From positions 930,001 through 994,000 of the forward strand of contig JAGYIQ010000001.1 in the NCBI GenBank assembly GCA_018402565.1: a stretch of DNA of 64,000 bases, given 5' to 3'. Each line of letters begins with the position of its first letter. Position 1 is the stretch's first letter. Of this stretch, positions 28,830 to 37,880 are shown in pieces. The stretch comes from Pirellulaceae bacterium. GTDB taxonomy: Bacteria > Planctomycetota > Planctomycetia > Pirellulales > Pirellulaceae. The notes under the pieces were generated by a model. It ran no database searches and had not been told where the DNA came from. It saw nothing but the letters and a program-made list of their open reading frames with translations. The translations under genes and the position numbers were made by a program.

Positions 28830-28935
28830 CTGCCGCTGCGGTGGCCGTTGACTGGCCCTGTGGGCCAATCTGAGCAGCGAATCCAGGCCCCCAAGGCAAG
28901 AGACCGCAGGGGGCAGGACCGCAGGTCGGTGGGGA

Positions 28936-30924
28936 TCAGCGGCTGATTTTTCTTAGTTCACGCTCGACTTGCGTGAGGCTCATGCCGCGATCGATCACCT
29001 TGCCGTCGGCATCGATCATGATCAAGGTCGGCAAAGCGATGACACCGAGTTGGGCGGCCAAGGGACTGGATTCGAGGCCCCCTTCGGCAAACAGGTGTGT
29101 CCAGGGCAAACGATTCTGCTGCAGGTACTCGGCCACCGGCTCGCGTGTCTCGTCCAAGCTGACGCTGACAATTTCGAAGCCATCTTTGCTGTAGCGCTCG
29201 TGCAATCGGCGCAATTCCGCAAAATCGGCTTTGCAGGGCTCGCACCACGTCGCCCAGTACTGGATCAACACGGTCTTGCCTTTGAGTTGGGAGAGTGAAA
29301 ACGACTTGCCCGCGATGGTCGTGCCCTGGAAGGGAATCGGCTTGCCGACACTCGTCAGTCGAATGACCGCGCCTTTGGCTCGTGGTGTCAGCGGCGCGTC
29401 GGGGAATTGATCGACAATCTTGCCGTAAACGGCGGCTGCCGCTTCGACATCGCCCAGATAATCATCAATATTGGCCAGCTGGAACATGGCGTCCGCGGAC
29501 AAGGGGCTGCGGGGATACTTTTGCACAAACGCCTGCAACCGCTTCTGCCACTGGTCCTGCACCGATTCGATGTTCGCGGTATCTTCGGTAGCTTGGCTGT
29601 ACCAAGCATTGAGTTGACGGAATTCGGCGTAAGCGATCAATTCCGGCGCGAACTTCTCGGCGGACATCTCGGCGATCTGTTTCTCCAACAGTTCCAATCC
29701 CGCCGGGAACTCGTCCATTTGGTAAGCCGAACTCACCACATCTACAAATTGTCGCAACCACGGGTCACGCTCGGCACCCTTGGCGGCCAAGACCACCTTC
29801 CAGAGGGCCTGGGCTCGACGTTGATGCAGGACCGCCAGGGCCGGGCCCGTCCGGGTGCCGATCGCTTCGCGCAGCGCTTCCTCAGCGGTTTGGTAGGCCG
29901 ACAAGATATCGGGAGCGATCCCCTCCACCGACAAGTTGGCCATCGCCCCGCCGCCACCGGCTGCCAAGACATCGCCTTGAAAGAACACGCCGCCGACTTG
30001 GGCGGTGCTGCCCTCGCCCGCCAAGACCGGGAAATCCAATATCCGCCACGTATTGCCGACGCGAATCAGCGACCCCACCAACAGCTGCTGGGACTTGTCG
30101 CCGACTTCAACGATCGCCGATGCATGGTCAAACACTTCCACCAGGGGCTCGTCGACGAGAGCTGGGGATTTCCCAGCTTCATCCGCGCTGCTCGCGCCGC
30201 CGGCTGCAGCCGCTTTTCCCACGATCGCGCCGGGGATGGCGGCGCTGAAGTGCAACCACTTCAAATTGTCGGGAATATCTGTTTGCGCTAAGTTATCCGC
30301 GATCTTCTGCGAGGTGGCTTGTAAACGCTCCTGCATTCGTCGTCGCAAGGCGGGCTCCAAGGGCAAAGCCTGCAATTCTTCGGCCGACAACAACAACGAC
30401 TGCAGCAACGACGCGGAGCGTGCGTTGATGGCCTCCACCACAATCTGAGTCACCTCTTGCGGAGAGACTCGCTCCCAGCGATCGATGACCAAATCGGCGT
30501 CGGTGTCCACACCGATCCGTGTCCCCGCGGGACCCAACCACTGGAACCGATCCGGCTTCCCATCCGCATCCGTATCGATGTCGCGATAAACTTCCAAACC
30601 GCCCATGTAATAGGCCCAGGTATCAATCTTGCGATTGCCCGCCGAATCGACGAAGCGACGCAACAATCGGTTCTCGCCATCGCGCACCACAAACCCGGTC
30701 TGGCCGATCGTGCTCGCGTTTTCCAAGCGAACGCTATCGATGGCGTCCGCGGCCGGTTGATCGTATTCGACGCCCTTTTGTGTGGGGCGGTAGGCCATGG
30801 CTTGTTTGAGTCGATCGGCATCTTGGGCCCACGCCAGCGTGGCGGGAAGGCTCATCCCGACGAGTGAGCCCCAGCAGGCGACCGACGACAACAGGGTTTG
30901 CAGGGTAGTTCCGCGACGCAACAT
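28936..30924 (-). CDS. Exported TlpA-like thioredoxin-domain protein
   Basis: This 662-residue protein starts with a signal peptide (ending near LAWAQD). Its N-terminal half includes a calcium-binding-like DTDADGKPDRF and DTDADLVIDRW pair (about 115-155), then a long helical region with tetratricopeptide-like parts. The C-terminal domain (about 520-662) is a TlpA/ResA-type thioredoxin with active site WCEPC (560-564) and cis-Pro motif ALPTLIMID. It is likely a periplasmic thiol-disulfide protein. The ATG at 30924 is preferred over a GTG at 30954 because the signal peptide then begins at MLRRG. Confidence 0.88.
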   Translation of the reverse strand: MLRRGTTLQTLLSSVACWGSLVGMSLPATLAWAQDADRLKQAMAYRPTQKGVEYDQPAADAIDSVRLENASTIGQTGFVVRDGENRLLRRFVDSAGNRKIDTWAYYMGGLEVYRDIDTDADGKPDRFQWLGPAGTRIGVDTDADLVIDRWERVSPQEVTQIVVEAINARSASLLQSLLLSAEELQALPLEPALRRRMQERLQATSQKIADNLAQTDIPDNLKWLHFSAAIPGAIVGKAAAAGGASSADEAGKSPALVDEPLVEVFDHASAIVEVGDKSQQLLVGSLIRVGNTWRILDFPVLAGEGSTAQVGGVFFQGDVLAAGGGGAMANLSVEGIAPDILSAYQTAEEALREAIGTRTGPALAVLHQRRAQALWKVVLAAKGAERDPWLRQFVDVVSSAYQMDEFPAGLELLEKQIAEMSAEKFAPELIAYAEFRQLNAWYSQATEDTANIESVQDQWQKRLQAFVQKYPRSPLSADAMFQLANIDDYLGDVEAAAAVYGKIVDQFPDAPLTPRAKGAVIRLTSVGKPIPFQGTTIAGKSFSLSQLKGKTVLIQYWATWCEPCKADFAELRRLHERYSKDGFEIVSVSLDETREPVAEYLQQNRLPWTHLFAEGGLESSPLAAQLGVIALPTLIMIDADGKVIDRGMSLTQVERELRKISR

Positions 30925-31101
30925 GTTTCCCGAATCCTTCCAAAGCAATCTCACAGGGCCCCGCCCTCCGGCGAACCCCTCCGCGCTCGGGCGCAGGCAG
31001 GCCCCGAGCCCGACCTCAGCATATCAAAGGCCCGCAAAAAGGGGAAACCCAATTGTCACGTTCGGCCGGTAGGGGGGGCCCAAACTCAGTCTCGCCAGTG
31101 C

Positions 31102-32751
31102 TCAGCCGGTCTTGAGTTGGGTTTCGACCTGGCGAATGGCTTCGCGCAAATTGACAGCCCGGGAAGCGGTGTCCAGCGACTCGTTCTTTTGCACCCAGGC
31201 TCGGATGCGTTTTTCAGCCGCGACCACCGTGCTGTGGCGACGACCGCCGAAGAAGGCCCCGATTTCCGACAAGGCCGAAGGGGTATGCTTCCGCGCCAAG
31301 TACATGGCCAACATGCGAGCGGCACTGATCTTGCGGGTTCGGCCGCTGCCATTGAGTTCCGTGGGCTCCACGCCACACAGGTTGCACACCGCCTTCTGGA
31401 TCATGGCCAGCGAACAAACGGCCTGATGGGTGCCGGCGTAGTCGCTGAGAATCTCCATCGCCTCGTGCGGCTGGACGACCTGTTGCCCTCGACTCGATTG
31501 TACCGCCAGCAGGCGGAAGAGGGCTCCCGACAAGCGGCGGGTATCCCCCGTGATGTGATCGGCCAACCAGTCGATCATGCCATCGGCCAAGGTCAATCGC
31601 CACTGCTGGCACCACTGTTGGCAAATCGCGGCTCGCGCGTCACGATCGGCCGCTTGCAGTGGGATCACCAATCCGCTGACCAACCGCGTCTGGATTTCGG
31701 CGCTGAGAAAGTTTAGGTCGTTGGGGTGCCGATCCATCGTCAGGATCAACTGCTTGCCCATCCGCAGCAAACTGTCGATCGTGTGTTGCAGTTCAACCAA
31801 CGTGGCCTTCTTGCCCTGGAAGAACTGGATGTCCTCCAAGATCAACAAGTCGACGTCGCGGAACTGGGCGCGGAGACTGGGTAGGCCCGAACCGTTGAGG
31901 GCTTGCAAAAAACGAGTCGTGAACTGCTCGGCGGACAGCTGCAACACCGAGTACGACTGCATGCGCCGCTTCAGGTGCTGGCCCAAGCCCGTAGCCAGGT
32001 GCGTCTTGCCGCTGCCGACCGGACCGAACAGCACCAACGGAGAGATCTGCCCCGGTCGCTGAATGACTTGGTCCGTGGCCGCTTGCGCCAAGCGATTGGC
32101 TGCCCCAAACTGGAAGGTCGCCAAAGACATCGCCTCACGCGACGCCGGCGCACCGCGTTCTCGGCCATCGGCGCGGACTCGGCCGTCCGCTTGTTCTCGG
32201 CCGTCCGCCTGTTCTCGGCCCTCGGCCGCGGCAAACATTTCCATTTGCTGCGGCTTGGTCCCCGCGGCCGCCGACCGCAGGGCCAACAGTCGCTCCCGTT
32301 GGCGACGTGACGCGCCCGAGGCGGTCGAAGTCGCGGTCGAAATACTCGCGCTGGCCGCTGCCGCCGCTGCCGCCGCTTGCAGTTCACTGGGCGAAAACAG
32401 TTCGGACTGTTCGCGGGCTGTGGGCATCGCGGTCCCATAGCGAATCTCCACCGGCATGCCGACCTGCTGCGTCAGAATCCGCTGGAGCACCGCCCCGAAT
32501 CGATTGCGGATCTGGCTCAGAGCGAACTCGTTCTCCGCCTCGATCTGCAGCCCGCCCTCCGCCACGCGAAACGCGGTATCCGCAAAGTACAACTCAAAGC
32601 GGTCCGGACCCAACTCGTGCCGCAAGGCGCGAGCCAGTTCCTCCGCCAAACCACGGGACGAATCCCACGGGGCCGACGAGGTCGCCGGCGAGGCTTCACC
32701 CAGCATCTTGCCGGGGGCCAGCGTCTCCATAAGCGTCTTGCTTGTCGTCAT
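31102..32751 (-). CDS. dnaA: Chromosomal replication initiator DnaA
   Basis: The 549-residue protein has the DnaA layout: a helical domain I, an unusually long low-complexity domain II (Ala-rich run, then GREQADGREQAD-type repeats), and an AAA+ domain with Walker A GPVGSGKTH (about 241) and Walker B LLILEDIQFF. Domain IV carries the helix-turn-helix SALSEIGAFFGGRRHSTVV, where the usual signature has GGRDHTTV. It melts and opens the origin. The ATG at 32751 has AGAAGG seven bases upstream; longer starts lack a ribosome site. No dnaN, gyrB or rpmH lies beside it, and no DnaA-box cluster was seen. Confidence 0.95.
   Translation of the reverse strand: MTTSKTLMETLAPGKMLGEASPATSSAPWDSSRGLAEELARALRHELGPDRFELYFADTAFRVAEGGLQIEAENEFALSQIRNRFGAVLQRILTQQVGMPVEIRYGTAMPTAREQSELFSPSELQAAAAAAAASASISTATSTASGASRRQRERLLALRSAAAGTKPQQMEMFAAAEGREQADGREQADGRVRADGRERGAPASREAMSLATFQFGAANRLAQAATDQVIQRPGQISPLVLFGPVGSGKTHLATGLGQHLKRRMQSYSVLQLSAEQFTTRFLQALNGSGLPSLRAQFRDVDLLILEDIQFFQGKKATLVELQHTIDSLLRMGKQLILTMDRHPNDLNFLSAEIQTRLVSGLVIPLQAADRDARAAICQQWCQQWRLTLADGMIDWLADHITGDTRRLSGALFRLLAVQSSRGQQVVQPHEAMEILSDYAGTHQAVCSLAMIQKAVCNLCGVEPTELNGSGRTRKISAARMLAMYLARKHTPSALSEIGAFFGGRRHSTVVAAEKRIRAWVQKNESLDTASRAVNLREAIRQVETQLKTG
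32171..32224. repeat. 18-bp repeats in dnaA domain II
   Basis: Three degenerate 18-bp units built on CTCGGCCGTCCGC start at 32171, 32189 and 32207 and encode repeated ADGRxQADGR segments of the linker. Confidence 0.75.
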
Positions 32752-32996
32752 CCTATAACCTTCTGCATTGCCATCTTCCTCTCCGGCGGTTTCCCAACCA
32801 CCGGACGGCTCTCCGATATGTGAAGCAGATTTTAAGAGTGCTAGCACTGTTGTCAAATCGCTGTCGAGATCGATTCAACCATTTCAGATCCCGCGATAGC
32901 TGGAACCGGCCAGACTGGGGGAAATCTGGTCGACCGGACGGATTTTTTTTCGCTCAAGCGGCTCCGGCGCGGCCCGTCGGGGCGGTGGAAAAAATG
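32752..32996. promoter_or_regulatory. dnaA upstream region with palindrome
   Basis: The 245-bp spacer contains a perfect 12-bp palindrome and, further out, a run of eight T (32941-32950). No TTATCCACA-type box is seen. It is presumably the dnaA promoter region; the acetyltransferase gene ends on its far side on the same strand. Confidence 0.45.
32837..32848. promoter_or_regulatory. 12-bp perfect palindrome in dnaA promoter region
   Basis: AGTGCTAGCACT lies 86 bp before the dnaA ATG, inside GAGTGCTAGCACTG. The halves resemble the CIRCE half-sites GAGTGCTAA and TTAGCACTC, but with the spacer missing. Confidence 0.5.
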
Positions 32997-34256
32997 TCAA
33001 CGGATTTTCGTTGGAGTGTCGAAAGTGGGGCTTTTCAGCGTGAAAAAGCGGGCGAATACGGTCCGCTGCTCCAGGGCGGTGAAATCGGCGGCGGCGTAGA
33101 CTCGCAGGGCGGGTAGATTCTGGCGATCGACGGCAGCGATCAGGCGGGATCTGCCGGCTTGAGCGGCTAGGCTCAGTGCTTGTTGGAGGATTTTTCCGCC
33201 CAACCCGCAGCCGCGGGCCTGGGGCACGACTCCAAAATAAATCAGCTCAAAAAAGTCGGCGGCCGGATGGTCTGCGAGGATAAAGCCGCCCAGGTCGGTG
33301 GGAGGGCCAGTGGGAGGGCCAGTGGGAGGGGCGGAAGGAGAGTCAGAAGGAGGGCCGGAGGGAGGGTCGGCGGTCAGCATCACCCAGCCGGGGTCCCAGC
33401 GTTGACCGGTCGCTCGGTAGCCGGCCACCGTATGCACCAAGGACCGTCGCCCATTGATCGCGGGGCAATCGAGGGAGTCGACGTAGGTGGCCTCCAATAG
33501 CCGGTACCAGCGTTGCAGGTGGTCCCCGTCCGGCGGCACGCAGAGAAATGAGTGTCCGAGACCGTCGGAGCCCGTGCCCGTGCCCGTGCCAGTGCCAGTG
33601 CCCGTGCCGGGGCCAGTGCCGCAGGGGCGAGTGGGCTCGATTTCAGGCGCCCGGTTTTCGGGAGATCGATCATTCGGCCGGGCAAGGGGGGGGCTGGTGA
33701 CAAACACCAGGTCGACGAGCTTGGGGATTCCGGCCTGCGTCAACGCCCATTGGAAGGTTTCGTCCTCCGGCGGGGCCACCGCTTGGAGCATTTCGGCGCC
33801 GAACGATTCGGCCCAGCGAGCGGCCTGTTGCAGGAGCCGGGTCTGCCAGAGCAGTTCGACCGGGTCGGTGGAGGTTGTCAATTGCTCGGCGGTGCCTTGG
33901 AGGGCCAGGGGGGCGGCCACCAACGCGGTTCGACCGGGGGCGGGGTGCACCCAGACAACGGCTTGAGCCGGGGCTGTGGGGGCTGGCCGAGCGACTAGTA
34001 GTCCGGAGAGGTAATCCAGAGCCGCGGCTTGCTCGGCCGAGTCGCTGGGTTGAGCGGCATCAGTGACGCCAGGCTCCGTGGCCCTGGCATCCATGCTCAC
34101 AGCCGCGTGTGGCGGCAGCGATTCGAGTTTTTCCAGCAACCAATGCAGTTTCTGTGTTTGCTCGGCCGCCGGCAAATGCTGCAGCAACTGCGGCAACAAA
34201 CACCGTGCCTCGGCGGCGGTGGCGGCGCTGACGACGGGATCGGTGCTGGTGTCCAT
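32997..34256 (-). CDS. GNAT-family N-acetyltransferase with low-complexity linkers
   Basis: This 419-residue protein has a C-terminal GNAT domain with the acetyl-CoA motif VVPQARGCGLGGKIL and the DRQNLPALRVYAAADF tail typical of the fold. The N-terminal third is helical. Two repeated low-complexity linkers interrupt the sequence, a (GT)n stretch near residues 210-225 and a Pro/Ser/Thr-rich one (SGPPSDSPSAPPTGPP) near 300-320. It transfers acetyl from acetyl-CoA to an unknown amine. It is transcribed towards dnaA and ends 246 bp before it. Confidence 0.82.
   Translation of the reverse strand: MDTSTDPVVSAATAAEARCLLPQLLQHLPAAEQTQKLHWLLEKLESLPPHAAVSMDARATEPGVTDAAQPSDSAEQAAALDYLSGLLVARPAPTAPAQAVVWVHPAPGRTALVAAPLALQGTAEQLTTSTDPVELLWQTRLLQQAARWAESFGAEMLQAVAPPEDETFQWALTQAGIPKLVDLVFVTSPPLARPNDRSPENRAPEIEPTRPCGTGPGTGTGTGTGTGTGSDGLGHSFLCVPPDGDHLQRWYRLLEATYVDSLDCPAINGRRSLVHTVAGYRATGQRWDPGWVMLTADPPSGPPSDSPSAPPTGPPTGPPTDLGGFILADHPAADFFELIYFGVVPQARGCGLGGKILQQALSLAAQAGRSRLIAAVDRQNLPALRVYAAADFTALEQRTVFARFFTLKSPTFDTPTKIR
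33297..33369. repeat. 12-bp-type repeats in acetyltransferase gene
   Basis: GGGAGGGCCAGT units (33301 onward) decay into GGAGGG/GGAAGG variants. They encode the Pro-rich SGPPSDSPSAPPTGPPTGPP linker. Confidence 0.7.
33575..33620. repeat. Hexanucleotide repeat in acetyltransferase gene
   Basis: GTGCCC and GTGCCA hexamers are repeated about eight times and encode the Gly-Thr run. Confidence 0.85.
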
Positions 34257-34401
34257 GATTCTGCGGTTGCCAACACTTGGAAGGGGCTGGGGTTTCGGTT
34301 CTACTTACAAAGGTGCTCGGAGGGCCATGCGGGCCCGGCTACTGTGACGTTGGTCGCGGGCAGCATCCGTTTCCAGACACGCCCTGTTGTTGACGATTCG
34401 C

Positions 34402-36603
34402 ATGATTGACGATTCGACCCTGAGCCAATCCGACGACGAACGGGCCGATGCCAGTCAACGCAGCCTGGAGCGGAAGGGGCCGCCGGCGACCATTCCCGGC
34501 TATGAACTGGAATACCGAATTGGGAACGGGGCCTACGGCGAGGTATGGGCGGCGTTGGACAAAACGACGGGCCGACGTGTAGCCGTCAAATTCTACACCC
34601 ATCGCGGCGGCGTGGATATGGCGATGTTGGCCCGCGAAGTCGAGAAGCTGGCGCGGTTGTCGGCGGTGCGATACGTGATCCAGCTGCTGGATGTGGGCTG
34701 GAATGCGTCGCCGCCCTACTTTGTGATGGACTACATTGAGAACGGGTCGTTGGAGGACCTGCTGCGCGAACAGGGGACGCTGCCCAAGGGGCAGGCGTTG
34801 GAGATTTTCCGCGAGGTCTTGGCGGGGCTGATGCACCTGCACAACAAGGGCATCTTGCACTGCGACCTGAAGCCGGGCAACGTGCTGTTGGACACGGACT
34901 TGAAACCGCGTTTGGCGGATTTCGGGCAATCGCGACTGAGTTCCGAGGCGTCGCCGGCCCTGGGCACGATGCTGTACATGGCCCCGGAGCAGGCCGACCT
35001 GAACGCCGTGCCGGACGTGCGATGGGACATCTACTCCGCGGGCGTCTTGCTGTACTGCATGTTGTCGGGGCAGCCGCCGCACGCGGATGCTCCGTGGTTG
35101 AAGACCCTGCAAGACGCCACCCGTTTGGAACAACGACTGGAGATCTATCGGCGCCACGTTTCCGACGGCAACTTGTCCAAATCGATCCGCACGATCTGTC
35201 AGGGCGATACGTCGTTGGCTGAGATCTTGGAACAATGTCTGGCCACGACCCCCAGTCGCCGTTTCCAGTCGGCCGAGAGCGTGTTGTTGGCCTTGAAACA
35301 GCGCGAGGTCCAACATGCTCGGCGGCCACTGCTGATCCTCGGGATGGTGGCCCCGCTGCTTCTACTGGCGGTTATGCTGTTTTTCTTTTCTTTTATGTAC
35401 CGTCAGGCGCGGGAGGACACCGCCGCGGCGATCGAACGCAAGGCGGGCGAAAAGAACCAATGGGCGGCAAAATTGGCAGCCACCAGCGCCACCACGCAGT
35501 TGGATCGCTATTGCCAATTTGTGGTGCGGATGTCGGAGGACCCCGTCGTCCGCGAGCAGTTGCGTCAGTTGTTGAGCGATCCCGACTACCAGCAGGTGGC
35601 AGCGGATCTGGCCAACCCCAAAAACAACGCGGACCCGAAATGGGATGCCACGCGGGCTCGCTTGAGTCAACATCCGGTCACCGAGCGACTCAGTCAGTGG
35701 TTGCTGGATTATTACTCGGATGCCGAATCGCCGCCTTCGGCCAGTTTGTTTGTCACCGACCCCTATGGCACGCAGGTGGCCAATCGTTTTTTGCAGGATG
35801 TCAGTACAGAAATCCTGTGGAAGAGCTTTGCCTACCGGTCTTACTACAACGGCACCAACCGGGACTACGCAGTGGAGAGCGGGGCGGATGACGGTCCCTT
35901 GTCCTCGCACGACTTGACTCAGCGGCAGAGGATCCAGGGCGTGCACATCTCGGCGGTTTTCCCCTCGACGGCCAACGGACACTGGAAGATCGCCTTCACG
36001 ACTCCGATTCGCGTTGACGATGCCTACTTGGGTGTCGTCGCGATCACCGTGGACATGGGAGCGTTCGTAGAATTTGAGAACGGCGTCTATCAATATGCCT
36101 TTCTGGTGGACGCTCGTCCGGGCGCCAACCAAGGCACGATTTTGGAACATCCGTTCATCAGTGACTTGGCCAGTCGCGGGTTGATCCCGGACGACATCTT
36201 CCGAGCAAGACTGGCCCCGGAGGCCTTGAGTGAAGTGACCGCGGTGATTCAAGATCCGCTGGGACAGCGACAAGCTCTGGCGTCCTCAGCCGGACACGAG
36301 GCCTACCAAGGGCGGTGGATCGCGGGTTCCGCGCCGGTCAATTGCCATTTTGGAGAACTGGACAAGGCCCAACTGCGGGACTCGGGTCTGCGTGTATTCG
36401 CGGTCGAGAGTTACGCCGATGCCATGCGTCCGTCGGAACAGTTGAGCGATGCGTTGCTGCGGTTGGTGACGTGGTTGTTGCTGACCTTGTTTGCCGTGTT
36501 CATCGCGTTGGTGATGTTCGCCATGCGTTCGATACGACAGGCCGAGGCCCGCTTGCAGGTGCGGGACGCGGTCGCGACGGAGGTCGGGAGCACTGCTCGC
36601 TGA
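34402..36603 (+). CDS. Membrane Ser/Thr protein kinase with Cache-like sensor domain
   Basis: A 733-residue protein (ATG 34402; a TTG lies 15 bases earlier). The kinase domain (about 34-295) has the glycine loop GNGAYG (41-46), Lys63 in AVKFY, catalytic HCDLKPGN (153-160), DFG (173-175) and APEQ. A membrane segment follows (about 305-330). A long extracytoplasmic domain (about 335-690) has features of a double-Cache sensor (RYCQFVVRMSEDPVVREQL; LFVTDPYGTQVAN; YRSYYNGTNRDYA), and a second membrane helix comes before the C-terminus. This is a PknB-type Hanks kinase with an outside ligand-binding part, an arrangement typical of planctomycetes. The ligand is unknown. Confidence 0.92.
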   Translation: MIDDSTLSQSDDERADASQRSLERKGPPATIPGYELEYRIGNGAYGEVWAALDKTTGRRVAVKFYTHRGGVDMAMLAREVEKLARLSAVRYVIQLLDVGWNASPPYFVMDYIENGSLEDLLREQGTLPKGQALEIFREVLAGLMHLHNKGILHCDLKPGNVLLDTDLKPRLADFGQSRLSSEASPALGTMLYMAPEQADLNAVPDVRWDIYSAGVLLYCMLSGQPPHADAPWLKTLQDATRLEQRLEIYRRHVSDGNLSKSIRTICQGDTSLAEILEQCLATTPSRRFQSAESVLLALKQREVQHARRPLLILGMVAPLLLLAVMLFFFSFMYRQAREDTAAAIERKAGEKNQWAAKLAATSATTQLDRYCQFVVRMSEDPVVREQLRQLLSDPDYQQVAADLANPKNNADPKWDATRARLSQHPVTERLSQWLLDYYSDAESPPSASLFVTDPYGTQVANRFLQDVSTEILWKSFAYRSYYNGTNRDYAVESGADDGPLSSHDLTQRQRIQGVHISAVFPSTANGHWKIAFTTPIRVDDAYLGVVAITVDMGAFVEFENGVYQYAFLVDARPGANQGTILEHPFISDLASRGLIPDDIFRARLAPEALSEVTAVIQDPLGQRQALASSAGHEAYQGRWIAGSAPVNCHFGELDKAQLRDSGLRVFAVESYADAMRPSEQLSDALLRLVTWLLLTLFAVFIALVMFAMRSIRQAEARLQVRDAVATEVGSTAR

Positions 36604-36640
36604 GCTGTGGGTTCAGGGCCCATACGAGGCGGTGCGGGGG

Positions 36641-36718
36641 CCGTTCGGGTGTCTGCGGTAGCTGCTCGGGTGGATGCGGTATCCGCTCGGGTGTCTGCGG
36701 TATCCGCTCGGGTGGGGA
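36641..36718. repeat. 21-bp tandem repeat between kinase and cdsA
   Basis: Units like CCGCTCGGGTGTCTGCGGTAT start at 36641, 36662 and 36683, with a partial copy at 36704. The array lies 37 bp after the kinase stop. Confidence 0.85.
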
Positions 36719-36779
36719 ACGCCTTGGAGTCGACGTTCATCCGCCCAGCGATTTGAAACTAGAAGGAACGGGTCACACG

Positions 36780-37784
36780 GTGTTGCGTTGGCGTTTATTA
36801 TCATCGTTGGTGTTGGTCACCTTATTGGTGACGGCGGCTTGTTTCGATTGGTATTGGGGGCAACCGGCCCAGGGCGGGCGACCGGGGCTGCTGTCGGCCG
36901 TGCTGCTGAGCGTGTTCGCGGCGTTGGCGGCGGTTGAGTTTGCCGCTTTGTCTTTGGCGGGATTGGGCGGGACGTCGGGCAGTCGCGTGGTGCTGGTGGT
37001 GGCCACGGTCGGGGTTGTGGTGCTCTGCTGCGGGGTGCCGTTATTGCCGACGGTCGGCGGCGATGCGTGGCACCAGCGATTGGCTGGTCAGGAACTGTGG
37101 CTGGGACTGGCGCTGGGGTCTGTGCTGACGATCGGCGGCGAGTTGCGGTACTTCGGCCGCGAATCGTCGGCGGGTGCAGGTGGTGGCGGGGCCTCTGGGG
37201 CAGGGTCCGAGAATGTGGCCCAGGTGGGAGGCGAGACCGGTCCATTGGCCACGCGGCGAATTGCAGCCACGATCCTGGCCATGTGCTACATCGGCGTGCC
37301 GCTGGGGGCATTGGGGCAATTGCGGCACCTCGGTCCGAACGGGTTTGGCCTGTGGGCTTTGTTGTCCGTGTTGGTGATCCCCAAGGTCTCGGATGCCGGC
37401 GCGTATTTTGTCGGTCGGACCTGGGGGCGGCACAAGTTGATCCCTCGCTTGAGTCCGGGCAAGACGGTGGAAGGTGCCGTGGGCGGGCTGCTGTTTGGGG
37501 TGCTGGGAGCGCTGTTGATGGTGTACGGCGTGGCGCCGGCGCTGTTTGGCTTGCCCAGCCCGTTGCCGTGGTTGGCCGCGATCGGCTATGGCTTGTGGAT
37601 CTCGGTGGCAGGGATGATCGGGGACTTGGCCGAATCGATGTTCAAACGCGACGCCCACATCAAGGACTCGGGTGGCTGGTTACCGGGCTTGGGCGGGATG
37701 CTGGACGTGGTCGATTCGGTGTTGGCAGCCAGCTTGGCGGCCTATTTCTTTTGGCGGATTTACCCCGGGGTTCCGCTGCCTTGA
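36780..37784 (+). CDS. cdsA: Phosphatidate cytidylyltransferase (CDP-diglyceride synthase)
   Basis: A 334-residue integral membrane protein with about eight hydrophobic segments. The C-terminus carries the CdsA signature SMFKRDAHIKDSGGWLPG with GMLDVVDS. CdsA makes CDP-diacylglycerol from phosphatidate and CTP, the branch point to phospholipids. The GTG start at 36780 is chosen because upstream sequence is repeats; a ribosome site AGAAGG lies about 13 bases away, so a nearby start is possible. In the E. coli enzyme the signature has PGHGGILDRIDS; here the His is Leu and the Arg is Val. Confidence 0.88.
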   Translation: MLRWRLLSSLVLVTLLVTAACFDWYWGQPAQGGRPGLLSAVLLSVFAALAAVEFAALSLAGLGGTSGSRVVLVVATVGVVVLCCGVPLLPTVGGDAWHQRLAGQELWLGLALGSVLTIGGELRYFGRESSAGAGGGGASGAGSENVAQVGGETGPLATRRIAATILAMCYIGVPLGALGQLRHLGPNGFGLWALLSVLVIPKVSDAGAYFVGRTWGRHKLIPRLSPGKTVEGAVGGLLFGVLGALLMVYGVAPALFGLPSPLPWLAAIGYGLWISVAGMIGDLAESMFKRDAHIKDSGGWLPGLGGMLDVVDSVLAASLAAYFFWRIYPGVPLP

Positions 37785-37880
37785 GCGGTTCGATTACACT
37801 GTGCCGACCCGCGTTTTTTGGCTCGTGCAACGTAGGCAACCCAACGAGCCGCCTTGCTGGACTATTGAGGTTTTACGGCC

